A stretch of DNA of 64,000 nucleotides. Source: Oreohelix idahoensis (lineage: Eukaryota > Mollusca > Gastropoda > Stylommatophora > Oreohelicidae). Below, in pieces: positions 52,586 to 64,000 of the stretch. The translations under genes and the position numbers were made by a program. The DNA lies in NCBI GenBank assembly GCA_024509875.1, contig JAMPIV010008043.1:162001-226000 (forward strand), read 5' to 3'. A model generated the notes under the pieces. That model was not told the DNA's origin. It saw nothing but the letters and a program-made list of their open reading frames with translations, and did not search any database. The number at the start of each line of letters is the position of its first letter. Within the stretch, counting starts at the first letter, position 1.

Positions 52586-53165
52586 TTGTACCTTGGCTAT
52601 ATCCGTTCTGTGATATAATATAACAACTCATTGCTTACAACTTGCTCCAAATCAAACTTAGAGTCTCTCGATAGAGTGCAAAGCAATGCCCTTCGACTAA
52701 TCAGTGGAGCTATGAGATCAACGCCAACTGCTGCATGTGAAATACACACAAATGTGGAATTCCCCAGTTTGCGAAGAGATAACGCTGCTTTAGAAGTTTA
52801 TGAAATATGTAAGAGAATGAACCGAAACCACCCTAACAGGCACCTTGTAGAAAACTGGGTACACAAGCAAAGAATAAAGAACAAGTCAGTCTTACACCAT
52901 GTCCATGAAATACACGATAGATACCACCTACCAGAAAGAAGACAAGATATACAGAAAGTAGTAAGGAATTTACCACCACATACCCACTTAAAAACACCAG
53001 AAGTACAAATGAAATTAGTAGATGGAACAACCAAACAGGCCGACCAAGTAAGTCTTATGAGTGCATCACAAATAACCATTCATGCCTGCCCTGAAGAATG
53101 ATTACATGTCTATACTGATGGATTGCATTTAAGGCCACCATCAAAGCAGGTTACGGAGTTTACAT
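52586..53165 (+). pseudogene. I-like LINE, 3' part with RNase H start
   Basis: Resumes the outer LINE: SKSNLESLDRVQSNALRLI near 52648, ACEIHTNVEFPSLRR near 52734, then the start of RNase H (VYTDG near 53106, then KAGYGVYICYPDG in another frame). RNase H supports I-superfamily placement. The element stops near 53165, losing most of RNase H and the 3' tail. Confidence 0.85.
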
Positions 53166-53189
53166 ATGTTATCCAGACGGATTGTCGTA

Positions 53190-54247
53190 GATTTTTATCA
53201 GATAAGTAATAGATGGTTATAGTCCTGTCTGAGCGGAGGTGATAGTGATAACTAAGTGAGAGTAAGGTGTAAGAAATAGTTTTTTTTCTCACGAGGTGAT
53301 AGTGTAAGAGGAAAGGACAGTCTCTGGATTGAGTAATTTCTCTAATCCAGCCTATCTGTACGACTATATTTAAATCAGACGCACTTTCTCTCCTGTACAA
53401 AATACAAGTTACACTGCACTCATATGCACACAATTCTGTGGCAAATACGCACAAACGTGAAAGCAACTTTGGATAACAGATAGGTTAGGGGTTGACAACA
53501 CGATAACTTAAGATTTATTAAGTTTATTTATCACTAGAACTTTACAACATAAATCATATACATCAATAGATCATGGCTTACAGACAAAATGAAAAATTAA
53601 TCAAAATAGGTTCTCCCCTCTTGTAAAGGAAAAGAAAAGAAGATCCCAAAAGAGGTTAATTCACAAAAAAGATCAAAAGTTAACAATGAGTGTATGGAAT
53701 AGTCAGTAAAGAAAACAAAGGACAAGTCCCTAATTAATCTATCCCGTAAATACTCAGGTTAATGAGAACAAAAAAAGAAAAGATTTGTATAATAGTGGTA
53801 ACAACAGAAAATTATGTTACTCTCTTACAGTTCATTCAATCCTTCATACCGTGGCCACATTCATATTCACTTACCAATAGTTGTCGCAGGCATTCCGTGG
53901 AAATAAACACTAATAAGTAATAACACTATTTAGTGTCATATTAATTTTTGCTAAATCCAGCCCCAGACTAGCCGTAGTTTCTGACTGCAAATTTCACGGT
54001 AGTCGCTGGAGTTGGGGATTTAATTGGTTTCCTGGATAAATACGGTATCTCTGCCTTCAGTTGGTTGGAGTAAGGTTCATACGTGGTGATCGCCGACATA
54101 GGAGGAATAATACATATATATTTCCTGTGTTGTCTAGCCTCTGGTTGCTGAGACACTATGTTAAGTTACACAAATGTTGCTGACAATATATTTTGCCACA
54201 GCTGGCTGATGAAATTTATATAAGTAAAATCTGGTAGAATAGGAAAA
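53190..54247 (+). repeat. Dispersed repeat family X, copy 3, proximal part
   Basis: Matches 14560-15450 (shared blocks given there). It is then interrupted by the inverted Penelope fragment at 54248-54450. No coding capacity. Confidence 0.6.
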
Positions 54248-54450
54248 CACACACACATAAATAATAATACGTCTTACAAGGAGAAAGGACAAGAAAAACC
54301 TACGTTTCGGCCACAAGGCCTTCGTCAGGGACAGACAAACAAGAGACAGGAGGGAAAGAAAATGAGAATTAAGTAGAGAACATGAAACTGTAAAAATGAG
54401 AGAAAAAACCATCCCTTATGTCCAGTCACATGCGAAGCAAGATGAAAATC
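54248..54450 (-). mobile_element. Inverted Penelope-like 3' terminal fragment
   Basis: Reverse complement of 59140-59335, about 90% alike by eye (block ACTTAATTCTCA, GTTTGTCTGTCCC, GTAGGTTTTTCTTGTCC). On the minus strand it reads CCTGACGAAGGCC then GGCCGAAACG, a sequence like the CUGANGA and GAAA boxes of hammerhead ribozymes, which are known from Penelope-like terminal repeats. An extra A precedes helix II and I cannot find stem I, so activity is doubtful. Confidence 0.72.
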
Positions 54451-55265
54451 TTGTAAAAGTAAAATCTGGTATATTTCTGGTCCAGTTAACATTTACAATT
54501 ATTATTCTAGTTTGGTCTCTCTCATAAAATGAAGAAAATGGACCGCACAGGTCATAGCCCGAAGACTCAACAATATTATAAAGTTTCTGGTTGCTTATTC
54601 ACTTATAAGACCAATGGACCATACGACCATAGTTCATAAGACATAAGTTCATATGACCGTAATTTCATATGCCCATAAGACCGCTAGTTCGCTGGGTTTT
54701 TGATTAGCCTTAATTTTAGGAAAGAAATATAAACATTTAACCAGAATATCAATATTATATCTCTACCACGTGTTAAGGTAAGACCTCTTTAACCACTACG
54801 TTATTAAATTAGATTATAAACCACAAATGTCTAGCTTATCCTATCGCTTTTAACGCGTGATATGAACATTAGTCCTTTATAAAATTACACATAGTTGATA
54901 TAAGTAAATAATATATACCGTCAGTAGCCAGTTATTTAATGTATGTACGAGTCAATTAAAGCATCTCTTTCTGGGGAATAAGGAGTAATTAAATTTACTT
55001 TACAGCTGGAGAAATTTAGCTATATGTTATTTAATAAACGATTCAATTTAACACAGAAAATCCCAGTGAAATATAATGAAAAACTTTTAACACACTAAAT
55101 CACTTAACGGCTAGTATATAAATTACCGCAAACAGAGAAAGATGGAAACAACTCCACGAATCTAAGCATTCACTTTGTACGAAAACTCTTAGTATATCGA
55201 GCTAGTTATTTCAGAAAATTCTCTGAGCAACTGATAATGACTTGGGGGGAGACGGGATATTTATC
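54451..55265 (+). repeat. Dispersed repeat family X, copy 3, distal part
   Basis: From about 54780 this matches 29190-29830. An ACCGCAAACAGAGAAAG block at 55127 also matches 15384-15403. The stretch 54600-54690 holds imperfect repeats of ATAAGACC / ATATGACC type. Confidence 0.5.
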
Positions 55266-55274
55266 CACAGATGC

Positions 55275-55345
55275 CGTTCTTTCGCTCAGTAATGCAAAAG
55301 TCGCACCTACGGCCAGGGCCGGGCACATCTACGGTTCGATTCCTG
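55275..55345 (+). repeat. tRNA-derived SINE head fragment
   Basis: CGCTCAGTAATGCAAAAG (A-box-like, 55282) and a perfect B box GGTTCGATTCC (55334) lie at tRNA-like spacing. The sequence lacks a complete acceptor stem. It runs into Penelope-like RT sequence about 40 bp later. Confidence 0.45.
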
Positions 55346-55384
55346 AATGAAAAATTTTTTTCTTCACCTCTGCTGACCGACAAT

Positions 55385-57112
55385 CTCTGGCTTGTCTTTC
55401 ATTCTCCCCGCCTGCCGCATAAATGGGACTTGGCAACAAAGGAGTCATGCAAGTCATCATGGAATGGTGACTGCTATTTCAGTGGACACTGGAAAGTGTG
55501 CAAAAGTCTTATCGCTAACAAATCCTTACCTTCCAGGGCTTCTCATCTCCGCATTGATAATAGTTGTCTGGGCAAGCCTGTGTTTTATATGCTTCCCAAA
55601 ATTCATAAACCCTCCAACCCTGGGAGACCCATTGTCTCTGCGTGTGCCTGCCCTACCGAACATATATTAGACTTCCTCGACGGCATCTTCCAGCCTATTG
55701 TAGAGCAGCTTCCTTCCTTCCTAAAGAACACAAACCATGCTCTTTCTATTTTTTTCTTTATCCAGCTTTCCCCAGACTGTACCTACCGTTTATTTCTGTT
55801 AGGTGTTTGCTCACTTTACACTTCCATTCCTCACTCTAATGGTCTCCGAGCTCTCCGGTTTTTCATGGACCAGCGCACGCACCTCTCTATCGCTACAGAG
55901 ACTCTCCTGCGGCTTGCAGAACTTGTCCGTCGACTCAATTCCTTTGAATTCAATGGACAGTTCTTCGACCAAGTCAGTGGAATTGCCATGGGCACCAAAA
56001 TGGGTCCCAGTTATGCCTGCCTTTTCATGGGCTACCTGGAGTATCAGGTGGGGCAGCAGTATCCTGGACCTTGTCCATTGATGTATATTAGATAGATTGA
56101 TGATGGCATAGGTCTCACTGATATGACAGAGGCTGACCTATCTAAGTTCATTAACTTCATTAACAAATTCCACCATGCGATACAATTCACCTTTCACATC
56201 TCCACAGTTTCTTTGACATTGTTGTCACCATCACTCCCCCCCCCCCCCCCCCCCCACCTTATCAATTCGGTGTACTACAAATCCACCGACGCACACAGTT
56301 ACCTCCTTTATACTTCCTCTCATCCTCCGGCTTGTCGTGACTCCTTGCCTTTCTCACAACTTCTCCGCCTCCGTCGGTTATGCCAAGATGATGATAACTT
56401 TCTATGCCATGCACAAGAAATGTTGGACTTCTTCCGTAGCAGACAGTATCCAGAGGATGTTCTTTCCTCTGCCTTAGAGCGTGTTCTCCCTGTCTCACGT
56501 CTAGAGGCCCTCAAACCCCGCCAAAAACCTCCTCTGATAGAGTCAAGTTAATAATGACCTATCACCCTCACAGCACTGCTGTCAAAAGGATCCTGTATCG
56601 TCACCTACTTCTCCTCCAAGCTGACCCAGTGGCGCGGGAAGTGTTTAGTGAGCCACCCTTGCTGGCATATAGACGGGATAAAAATGTGATGGACCTCCTA
56701 GTCCACAGCCGTTTGACAACCGTCAACGATAGCAACTTTGGGACCAAGCATGTAACCGAACACGATGTAAGACATGTCAGTATGTAATCGAAACACGTTC
56801 AGTCTCGGTCCCTAATGCCAAGTTCACCATCACCCATGGCTTCACATGTGAGTCACGCAACGTCATTTATGCTATTATATGCAAACGTTGCAACATTACT
56901 GACACCGGCCAAACGGGCACACGACTGGGCGACCGATTCTGCAGACACCTCTACGACATCTCTCAATGGCCCTGGCCACCACGGTGCCCCTCACATCCAG
57001 GTGACAGCCATCAGACCCTGTTCCTCAGACACTAACAGTCGGTTTCGCAAGGAACAACGCCTCATCCATCTTATGTGTTGCCTTAAACCACACGGTGTGA
57101 ATACCTAACATT
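55385..57112 (+). pseudogene. Penelope-like element: RT, linker and GIY-YIG region, broken
   Basis: RT motifs: FYMLPKIHKPSNPGRPIVS near 55581, GIAMGTKMGPSYACLFMGY near 55980, then IDDGIGL. A TAG (56093-56095) replaces the Tyr just before IDD. The linker frame 56123-56551 contains a C-run expansion. Next comes a CCHC-like knuckle segment RCKTCQYVIETRS (near 56765), then VIYAIICKRC and TGTRLGDRF (56855-56935), the GIY-YIG nuclease region. The second signature reads DTG instead of YIG, so the nuclease is probably dead. RT plus GIY-YIG is diagnostic of Penelope-like elements. Confidence 0.88.
56236..56259. repeat. Poly-C run inside Penelope-like coding region
   Basis: A run of C with hardly any interruption encodes a Pro stretch in the linker between RT and nuclease. 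Likely slippage expansion. Length may be unreliable in the assembly. Confidence 0.85.
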
Positions 57113-57303
57113 TTTTTTGTCTGAGGCGTCCTTTTCTATCTAATCCTAGCTGTATTATGACTTTCTACCTTGTTGCGATCACCCATTTTTTTTCAATCGC
57201 TTTTTCCTCACTTTACGTATTTTAATATTTTAAATATTTCATTTATTTATTTATTTATCTTTTATTTTTTATGTTTTTATTTTTTATTTATATTTTTTTA
57301 AGT
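57113..57303 (+). other. Penelope-like 3' untranslated DNA, AT-rich
   Basis: ATTT-rich simple sequence between the Penelope-like coding end and the RTE copy. Similar ATTT-rich DNA at 58990-59050 on the other side suggests the RTE and TA array sit inside the Penelope-like 3' end. Confidence 0.5.
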
Positions 57304-58996
<1,693 letters not shown>

Positions 58997-59139
58997 AAAT
59001 TATTTATTAATTATTTTATTTATTATTTATTTATTTATTTAATTTTTTTCCTCCCTCAGTTTTCCAGTCCTTGTTTTCATTATTTCTTATTTTTTTTGTT
59101 TTTAATGTACTATCGACTTCCGCTTTTCGGTTTAGTGGC

Positions 59140-59335
59140 AGCCATCTTGCTGCATGTGACTGGACATAAGGGAGTATTTTTTCTCTTATTATTTATAGTT
59201 TCATGTTCTCTACTTAATTCTCAGTTTCTTTCCCTCCTGTCTCTTGTTTGTCTGTCCCCGAAAAAGGACTTGTGGCCGCAACGTAGGTTTTTCTTGTCCT
59301 TTCTCCTTGTAAGACGTATTACTATTTGTGTTTCC
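59140..59335 (+). mobile_element. Penelope-like 3' terminal repeat
   Basis: Inverted counterpart of 54248-54450. It ends in a C run at 59335-59347. The hammerhead-like segment is mutated here (CCGAAAAAGGACTTGTGGCCGC). It probably belongs to the element whose RT starts at 55385, separated by the RTE copy and TA block. Confidence 0.7.
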
Positions 59336-59577
59336 CCCCCCCCCCCCATTCAAACGCATATCAGCTACGTAAGTTAATTCCCCTGAAAATGTAACAATCC
59401 AAGGTACGTCTTAGACTTATCGCCATTGATTCTTCAAAGAAACTGTTAACGCCTGGCCTCTGCCCACGTGTTTCCTTGATCAAAGAATGATTACGCCGTG
59501 CTGCGCACTTCGCTCTGTTCCACCGTGCTTAATTGCCATAGTGAATCAGGCGTTCGTGTAGCAAAAAAAATATATAA

Positions 59578-59665
59578 CCCTAAATGGGGGGGGGAGGGGG
59601 AGGAGAAGGTTAATGTAGCAAAAAAAATAACCCTAGATGGGGGAGGAGGGGGGGGGGGAAGGCAA
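59578..59665. repeat. Duplicated G-rich segment
   Basis: A segment GTAGCAAAAAAAATA...ATAACCCTA followed by long G runs occurs twice with a period near 55-60 bp. The G runs could form G-quadruplexes on the plus strand. Non-coding. Confidence 0.7.
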
Positions 59666-59814
59666 ACGTGGACGGTCACTGCTGCACTATTTCCATATGT
59701 GAAATTTCGTCCGGGCTTGAAGACATGAAACCCGTTTATGTCTCCTCTATGAAAATAGCGCTGCTGTTATCCGTATCTTGCGAGTAATTGCTATCTTCAC
59801 TTTCCCTTTCTTCC

Positions 59815-61150
59815 TCACTGCTCCAATTTCGACTCATAAATTCTGCTCCCATTTTGTTTTCCTGGTATAAATTCTACTTTGCAAGCATACACACTTAGGA
59901 GCAACGCCCAATGCATAATCATCGCGTTGAATTCCTTATTCGCTCCAAGAAATGCCAGTGGAGCATGGTCCGTCTGCACTGTAAATGAAACGCCGTAAAG
60001 ATATTCATGATGTTTCCTGATACCACTCACGAGTGCCAGACATTCTCTCTCCACTGTGGAATAGTTCCGTTCTGCTGCATTCAATTTTCGGCTGCCATAA
60101 GCGACTGGGAATAACAGGTTCGGATCATTGTCATCTGCTTGGAGTAGTGTTGACCCGATGCCTTGACAAGCGTGATCGCACTTAGCATCCCAAAAACTGT
60201 TTCTGGTCGCCCCTTTTTGGTAAGGTCAGTAATGCCATTAGCCCGTTTAAATTGTTAATAAATTTCTGATAGCACACAATATGAAATGAACGTGTGTCTT
60301 TCTTCGTTCGGGGCCTTTTTGCTGCAACTATTTTCTCAATGTTCTTGACAACTGGCCACATGCAGCCTTGAGAAATGGTATGCCCCAGGAAGTCAAGCTT
60401 TTCAAATCCGATTAGACATTTGCTAGGTCTGGCTGTGAGACTAGTTTCCTATAGACTCCTGAGGAGCATAGCAACCGTAGCAATATGTTCGTCGTAGTCT
60501 TCCGTTGCAATTAATATGTCATCTATGAAATTATGAATATAAGGAATTTGCAAGGGTTCTAAAAGCTTTCTCATCATTCTGGTGAAGACTCCCGGTGCGT
60601 TGTGCAATCCGAACGGCATCACGTTGAAGGTATAGTGTCCCTCACTGGTGCTGAAAGCTAACAGCGGCTTAATTTCCTCCTTGACTGGGATTTGGTAATA
60701 ACCTTTACTCAGGTCAATCTTTGAGAAAATTCTTGCCCTGCTAAAATTCGTGAACAGTTCAGAAGCGCTCTGGAGAGGTTCCGGCTGGAATTCCGTTACA
60801 GTGCTAAGTAAACGGTAATCTATGCACAACCGAACTTCCTTATTGGGCTTCTGAAACAGTAATACACTCGAACTGTAAGGAGAGGTAGACTAATTGATAA
60901 TTCCTGCTTGACTTAACTTGTCTATTTCTCCGCGTAGAGTATCAGCTTTAGCATGCGGGATAGGGTAAACTCTGGTTCGCACAGGTGTCTCGTTTGTCAG
61001 TTTCATATCGAATTCTACGAGATGTGTTCGACCAGGTACATCCGTTAAAATTGCTGTGTACTGTTTCAGTAGCGCCCTTGTTTCTGTCTGTTGTGTTTCA
61101 GAGAGATTGTCACCGAATTTTACATCTTGGAAAGATTCCGTTTGTTGCAA
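59815..61150 (-). pseudogene. Element 4 RT and RNase H, broken
   Basis: Read from 61150 down: linker with TDVPGRTHLVEFDMKL near 61040, RT with a TAG near 60890, VRLCIDYR near 60825, KIDLSKGYYQIPV near 60725, VMPFGLHNAPGVF near 60622, FIDD near 60518-60529, TAG at 60449-60451, then LDFLGHTISQGCM near 60385. RNase H (60084-59815) keeps VERECLALVS and VQTDHAPL but its C-terminus is altered. Follows integrase directly. The subgroup is that of element 3. Confidence 0.88.
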
Positions 61151-61288
61151 TGGATATTACATACAACTATCGTCATCTTTCTCATCTTCGGTTGCTATGG
61201 CTACCGCCAGGAGATGTTAGGAGGACGGCACTTGGTCTTTCCAAATCTTTCTTTAGCAGATTTACGTGGTAGACCTTCTCCTTTCCTT

Positions 61289-62260
61289 TTATAAGATCTT
61301 GTAGTTTGTTCTTGAGATCTTTTTAAGGACAGTAAACGGCCCTTGCCATCCGATGCGTAGTTTGTTGCTTCCGGTTGGCAGTAACAACAAAACATTCTCT
61401 CCTGGTTGTAGTTCTCTCTCTTTCGCCCGTTTATTATATCGTTTAGCGTGCTTTGGGCGTGCTTTACTAAGGTTTGTTGTTGCTAGATCCCATCCTAGTT
61501 GTAACATTTCCTTAAGTTCGGATACATATTTTCTGGCTGAGACGACTGTCTCGTCGGCCTTCTGGTCTGTCAGTGACCGGAGTAAGGCTTCAAGCGGCCC
61601 CTTAATAGGTCTGCCGAATAAAAGGGTAGCTGGTGGTAAACCTGCAGAGGCCTGGGGGACCTTCCCTGTATGCGAATAAGGCTGCAGGAATGTGAAGGTC
61701 CCAATCTTCAGGTTTCTCTTGTCCCAGCTTACGTAACATCATGGTGAGGCTGCCGTTGAAGCGTTCCACGATCCCATTTCCGGCTGGATGGTACGGGCTG
61801 GTGTGGATGTGTTTGGCCCTCAATATCTTAAAGATCTCCATTAACAGGCTACGGAATTGGGATCCATTATCCGTCAAATCTTGTTGAATGAATCCCAACC
61901 GTGTAAAGATCTGCACTAGGGCTTCTGCGACATGCTTGGAATCCATGCATGTTAGCGGTATAGCTTCGGCCCACATAGTGCATGTGTCGACTAAGGTCAG
62001 GATGAACCTGTTCCTTCTTTTAGTCCTTTCTAGTGGTCCTACAATGTCGACAGCAACGCGTTCAAATGGAGTCCCCACTATTCGCATTTCACCCATTGGA
62101 ACTGGCGGTGTCCAATTCTTGGGTGCCACCCGTTGGCACGTGGCACAGGATTTCACGTATCTGATAATATCAGTGTTTATTCCTGGCCACCAGTAATGAG
62201 TCGATATTCGCTGAATAGTGGCGTTTTGTCCATATGTCCGCTAAAGGGGAGAGATTGTCC
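61289..62260 (-). pseudogene. Element 4 integrase
   Basis: The zinc-binding region begins near 62240 (GHMDKTP) and ends in CATCQRVAPKNW near 62150. The DDE core has Asp in VAVDIVGPLE near 62050, Asp in LTDNGSQFRS near 61880 and Glu in NGIVERFNGSL near 61770. A frameshift near 61650 separates the core from the C-terminal part, where IGWQGPFTVLKKISRTNYKI (61360-61300) is the GPY/F-like motif. It precedes RT on the coding strand. Confidence 0.88.
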
Positions 62261-62344
62261 CATTTTTAAGATTTTGTCTATGTACTGCGTCGGTACTATG
62301 AGCGTATCAGCTTTAGCGTGGATGGCAGGGAGGATAGTGTGATT

Positions 62345-62410
62345 CGCTTGCATAGCTAGGCGGGGTTGTTGCACGGAAGGTCCATGGTTCAAATCCTGGG
62401 TAAGCAACTC
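62345..62410 (+). repeat. tRNA-like insert in element 4
   Basis: GGTTCAAATCC at 62386 is a good B box, and a weak A-box-like TAGCTAGGCGGG lies at 62354. The stretch interrupts the coding sequence between protease/linker and integrase zinc region, consistent with a small SINE insertion. It is not a convincing tRNA gene. Confidence 0.4.
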
Positions 62411-62505
62411 ATGTCTGTTGTTTTTCTGTTGTCTAGTGTTCTACTTCGTTATTTCTTACGAGTGCCTAAAAACATACCTTTATGTTTGTTTCATATTAAT
62501 TTTCC

Positions 62506-63060
62506 TTATATGTAATAAATGAGCTGATTATGCCCTTGATCAGGGTTGCCGTTTTTACGATATAGTGCACCATCCTTAGAAAAGATGTCTCCGTTGTGTC
62601 TGGGGTCCTTGGCCATGTACAGTTTCCTGAAGCAGGGTTCCAAGGTAGGGTCCTTTTGTTGCGCTTCTTTTAGTTCCTTAGGTAACAAATTTGGCACAGG
62701 CTTCCGTTCCTTCTTGGTTTGCCCTCTTGTGGTTACTGCTGCCACAATCGGCTCTTTCGGTCTCCCAACAAACACATGTTTACATCCAAGTATGACTGGG
62801 TAGATAGGATCATCCATAATAGCCGCTTTGATAACACATCTGACAAAATCAGAATGTATCTCCAAAAATGCGATTGGAAGCGTCATGGGTGCATCACTCT
62901 TGAAAACTCTACATAATTTGACGGTGTCTTCTGTCTCTTGACCAGGTTTGACCAAATGCCTTGCGACAATACAATCAAAAGATAAACCTGTGTCAAACAA
63001 ACAGGATGTTGAAGTACTGTTCAAAATAACAGTTCCTCGCGTTGAGGGCCTCTAACCCTC
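62506..63060 (-). pseudogene. Element 4 protease and linker
   Basis: From 63024 down: CLFDTGLSFDCIV near 63000, with DTG as the aspartic protease triad, then a segment DDPIYPVILGCKHV near 62815 (the conserved hydrophobic ILG region). The linker before integrase continues to 62506. No independent start is expected, since it would be cleaved from a precursor. Confidence 0.75.
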
Positions 63061-63219
63061 AGGTTGAGAATCACTAACACTTATTCTCCGTTGCGAGTCT
63101 GTTATCAAGCAACCGATTCTATTCGTCCCGTTGTGCTTGCCCTGATCAGACGTCCCTGGTGCAGGGGTCTTTCCCTTGTCTTGACCTTTCTGGCTGCAGT
63201 GCCAGGAAAAGCACGTGGG

Positions 63220-63972
63220 TTAATCAGAGTGCTGGGTGGGGTACTTGTTTTTAAAGAATTTCGATTTTTCCTGGGGAGGGTTCTGAGGTAAAGTTTCTCG
63301 TTGATTATGGTGATGTGAAGAAAAAGAAGACTGCTGTAGATTATTTTTCCGAGAAGGCTCATCTGTCGGCTTGCGTATTGTGCTGGGAAGCTCGGCTGAA
63401 GCATTTACGTAACGTTCAGACTTATTGAGAATGTCTTCCAACTTTACTGCGCCTTATTCAGCCAGAAATCTACGGGTTTAGTTTGACAACGTGCTTTTTA
63501 TTTGTTCTGTAAGAACAAATTCCAGAAGTCCTTCAAAAGTGAGAGGGAGCTCGGAAAGTTCCATGCACTTTGTCAAATAGCCCGTCAGGCGTGAAGAGAA
63601 CTGAGGGAATGTCTCTGTGCTTTCCTTCCTGCTGTTTCTGATCAGGTGCAAAAATTTGCGAGCGTTCATTTGGAAACGCTCCAGTAAAACCTTCTTTAGC
63701 ATGTCGTAGTTATCTTGATGGCTGCTTCCAAGTTTTACGTAGACGTCATAAGCGCTACCTTTCAAAGTCTATGAAAGCTTTAGGCACCATCGGGAACTCT
63801 CTAACCCATACAGTGTCGCCATTCTCTCAAATTTCTCTAGAAACGAGTCAATTTTCTCATTGGGGATCGGGAAGGATTCCAGGGCGAAAGACATAGCTGC
63901 AAGTTGAGTAGATTGGGTTTGATCAGTTAACTGTGACTGAGGTAGAGACTCTCCATTGCTGGAGGAAGACAT
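63220..63972 (-). pseudogene. Element 4 gag
   Basis: Starts at an ATG at 63972 near the window end (MSSSSNGESLPQSQLTD). Capsid-like region FLEKFERMATLYGLESSRW near 63850, then GSAYDVYVKLGSS near 63760 and ESTETFPQFSSRLTGYL near 63615. In-frame stop near 63767 and another near 63478. The C-terminal part (63441-63220) is basic and His/Asn-rich, with no CCHC knuckle seen. Similar to the element 5 gag at 5287-6267. 5' LTR lies beyond the window. Confidence 0.75.
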
Positions 63973-64000
63973 AGCACCACGACTTTGGACCTCTAGGGCC

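Noticed and set aside
54295..54335. Active hammerhead ribozyme
   Set aside because: The core boxes are there, but an additional A sits before helix II and the flanks do not form stem I.

Overview
The window is metazoan nuclear DNA made almost entirely of transposable elements in various states of decay. I recognise no host protein gene, rRNA or functional tRNA. The mix (Ty3/gypsy elements, a Penelope-like element, RTE-like and I-like LINEs, mariner and piggyBac-type DNA elements, tRNA-derived SINEs, long TA arrays) fits an invertebrate or basal-chordate genome with heavy repeat load. The sequence alone does not let me name the species.

Layout. 1-5241 (+): a decayed LTR retrotransposon (element 1), from integrase through RNase H to its 3' LTR, with a 645-bp TTAA-flanked MITE inside the RT. 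5287-6267 (-): gag remnant of another element (element 5). 8725-12300: relic of an old non-LTR RT, split by a 3-kb RTE-type LINE that has a perfect 17-bp target-site duplication. 12800-15450: dispersed repeats A and X and a SINE tail. 15943-17418 (+): an open LINE RT frame of about 489 codons. 17534-28085 (+): a whole LTR retrotransposon (element 2) with 816-bp LTRs that differ at two positions. Its gag is split by an antisense solo LTR (20050-21566) of element 1's family. 28195-29135: a palindromic mariner. 34041-35893 (-): part of element 3. 36960-40702: LINE fragments, including a tail-to-tail inverted pair and a 34-bp minisatellite inside an RNase H region. 41850-47530: SINEs and repeats A and B. 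47640-53165 (+): an I-like LINE interrupted by a second LINE. 53190-59335: repeat X, Penelope-like fragments and a Penelope-like element interrupted by a second RTE copy and TA arrays. 59815-63972 (-): element 4, running from gag to RNase H and off the window edge.

The strongest unifying observation is that every LTR-element pol that can be read across the junction (elements 1, 2, 3 and 4) has integrase, or its C-terminal domain, upstream of reverse transcriptase. This is a copia-like order combined with gypsy-type RT sequence, the arrangement described for the Gmr1 lineage. Elements 1 and 2 form one subgroup and elements 3 and 4 a second, so two separate lineages with this order sit in one locus. 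The other notable structures are nested insertions whose target-site duplications can be read directly, the palindromic mariner, and TA arrays that border several of the elements.
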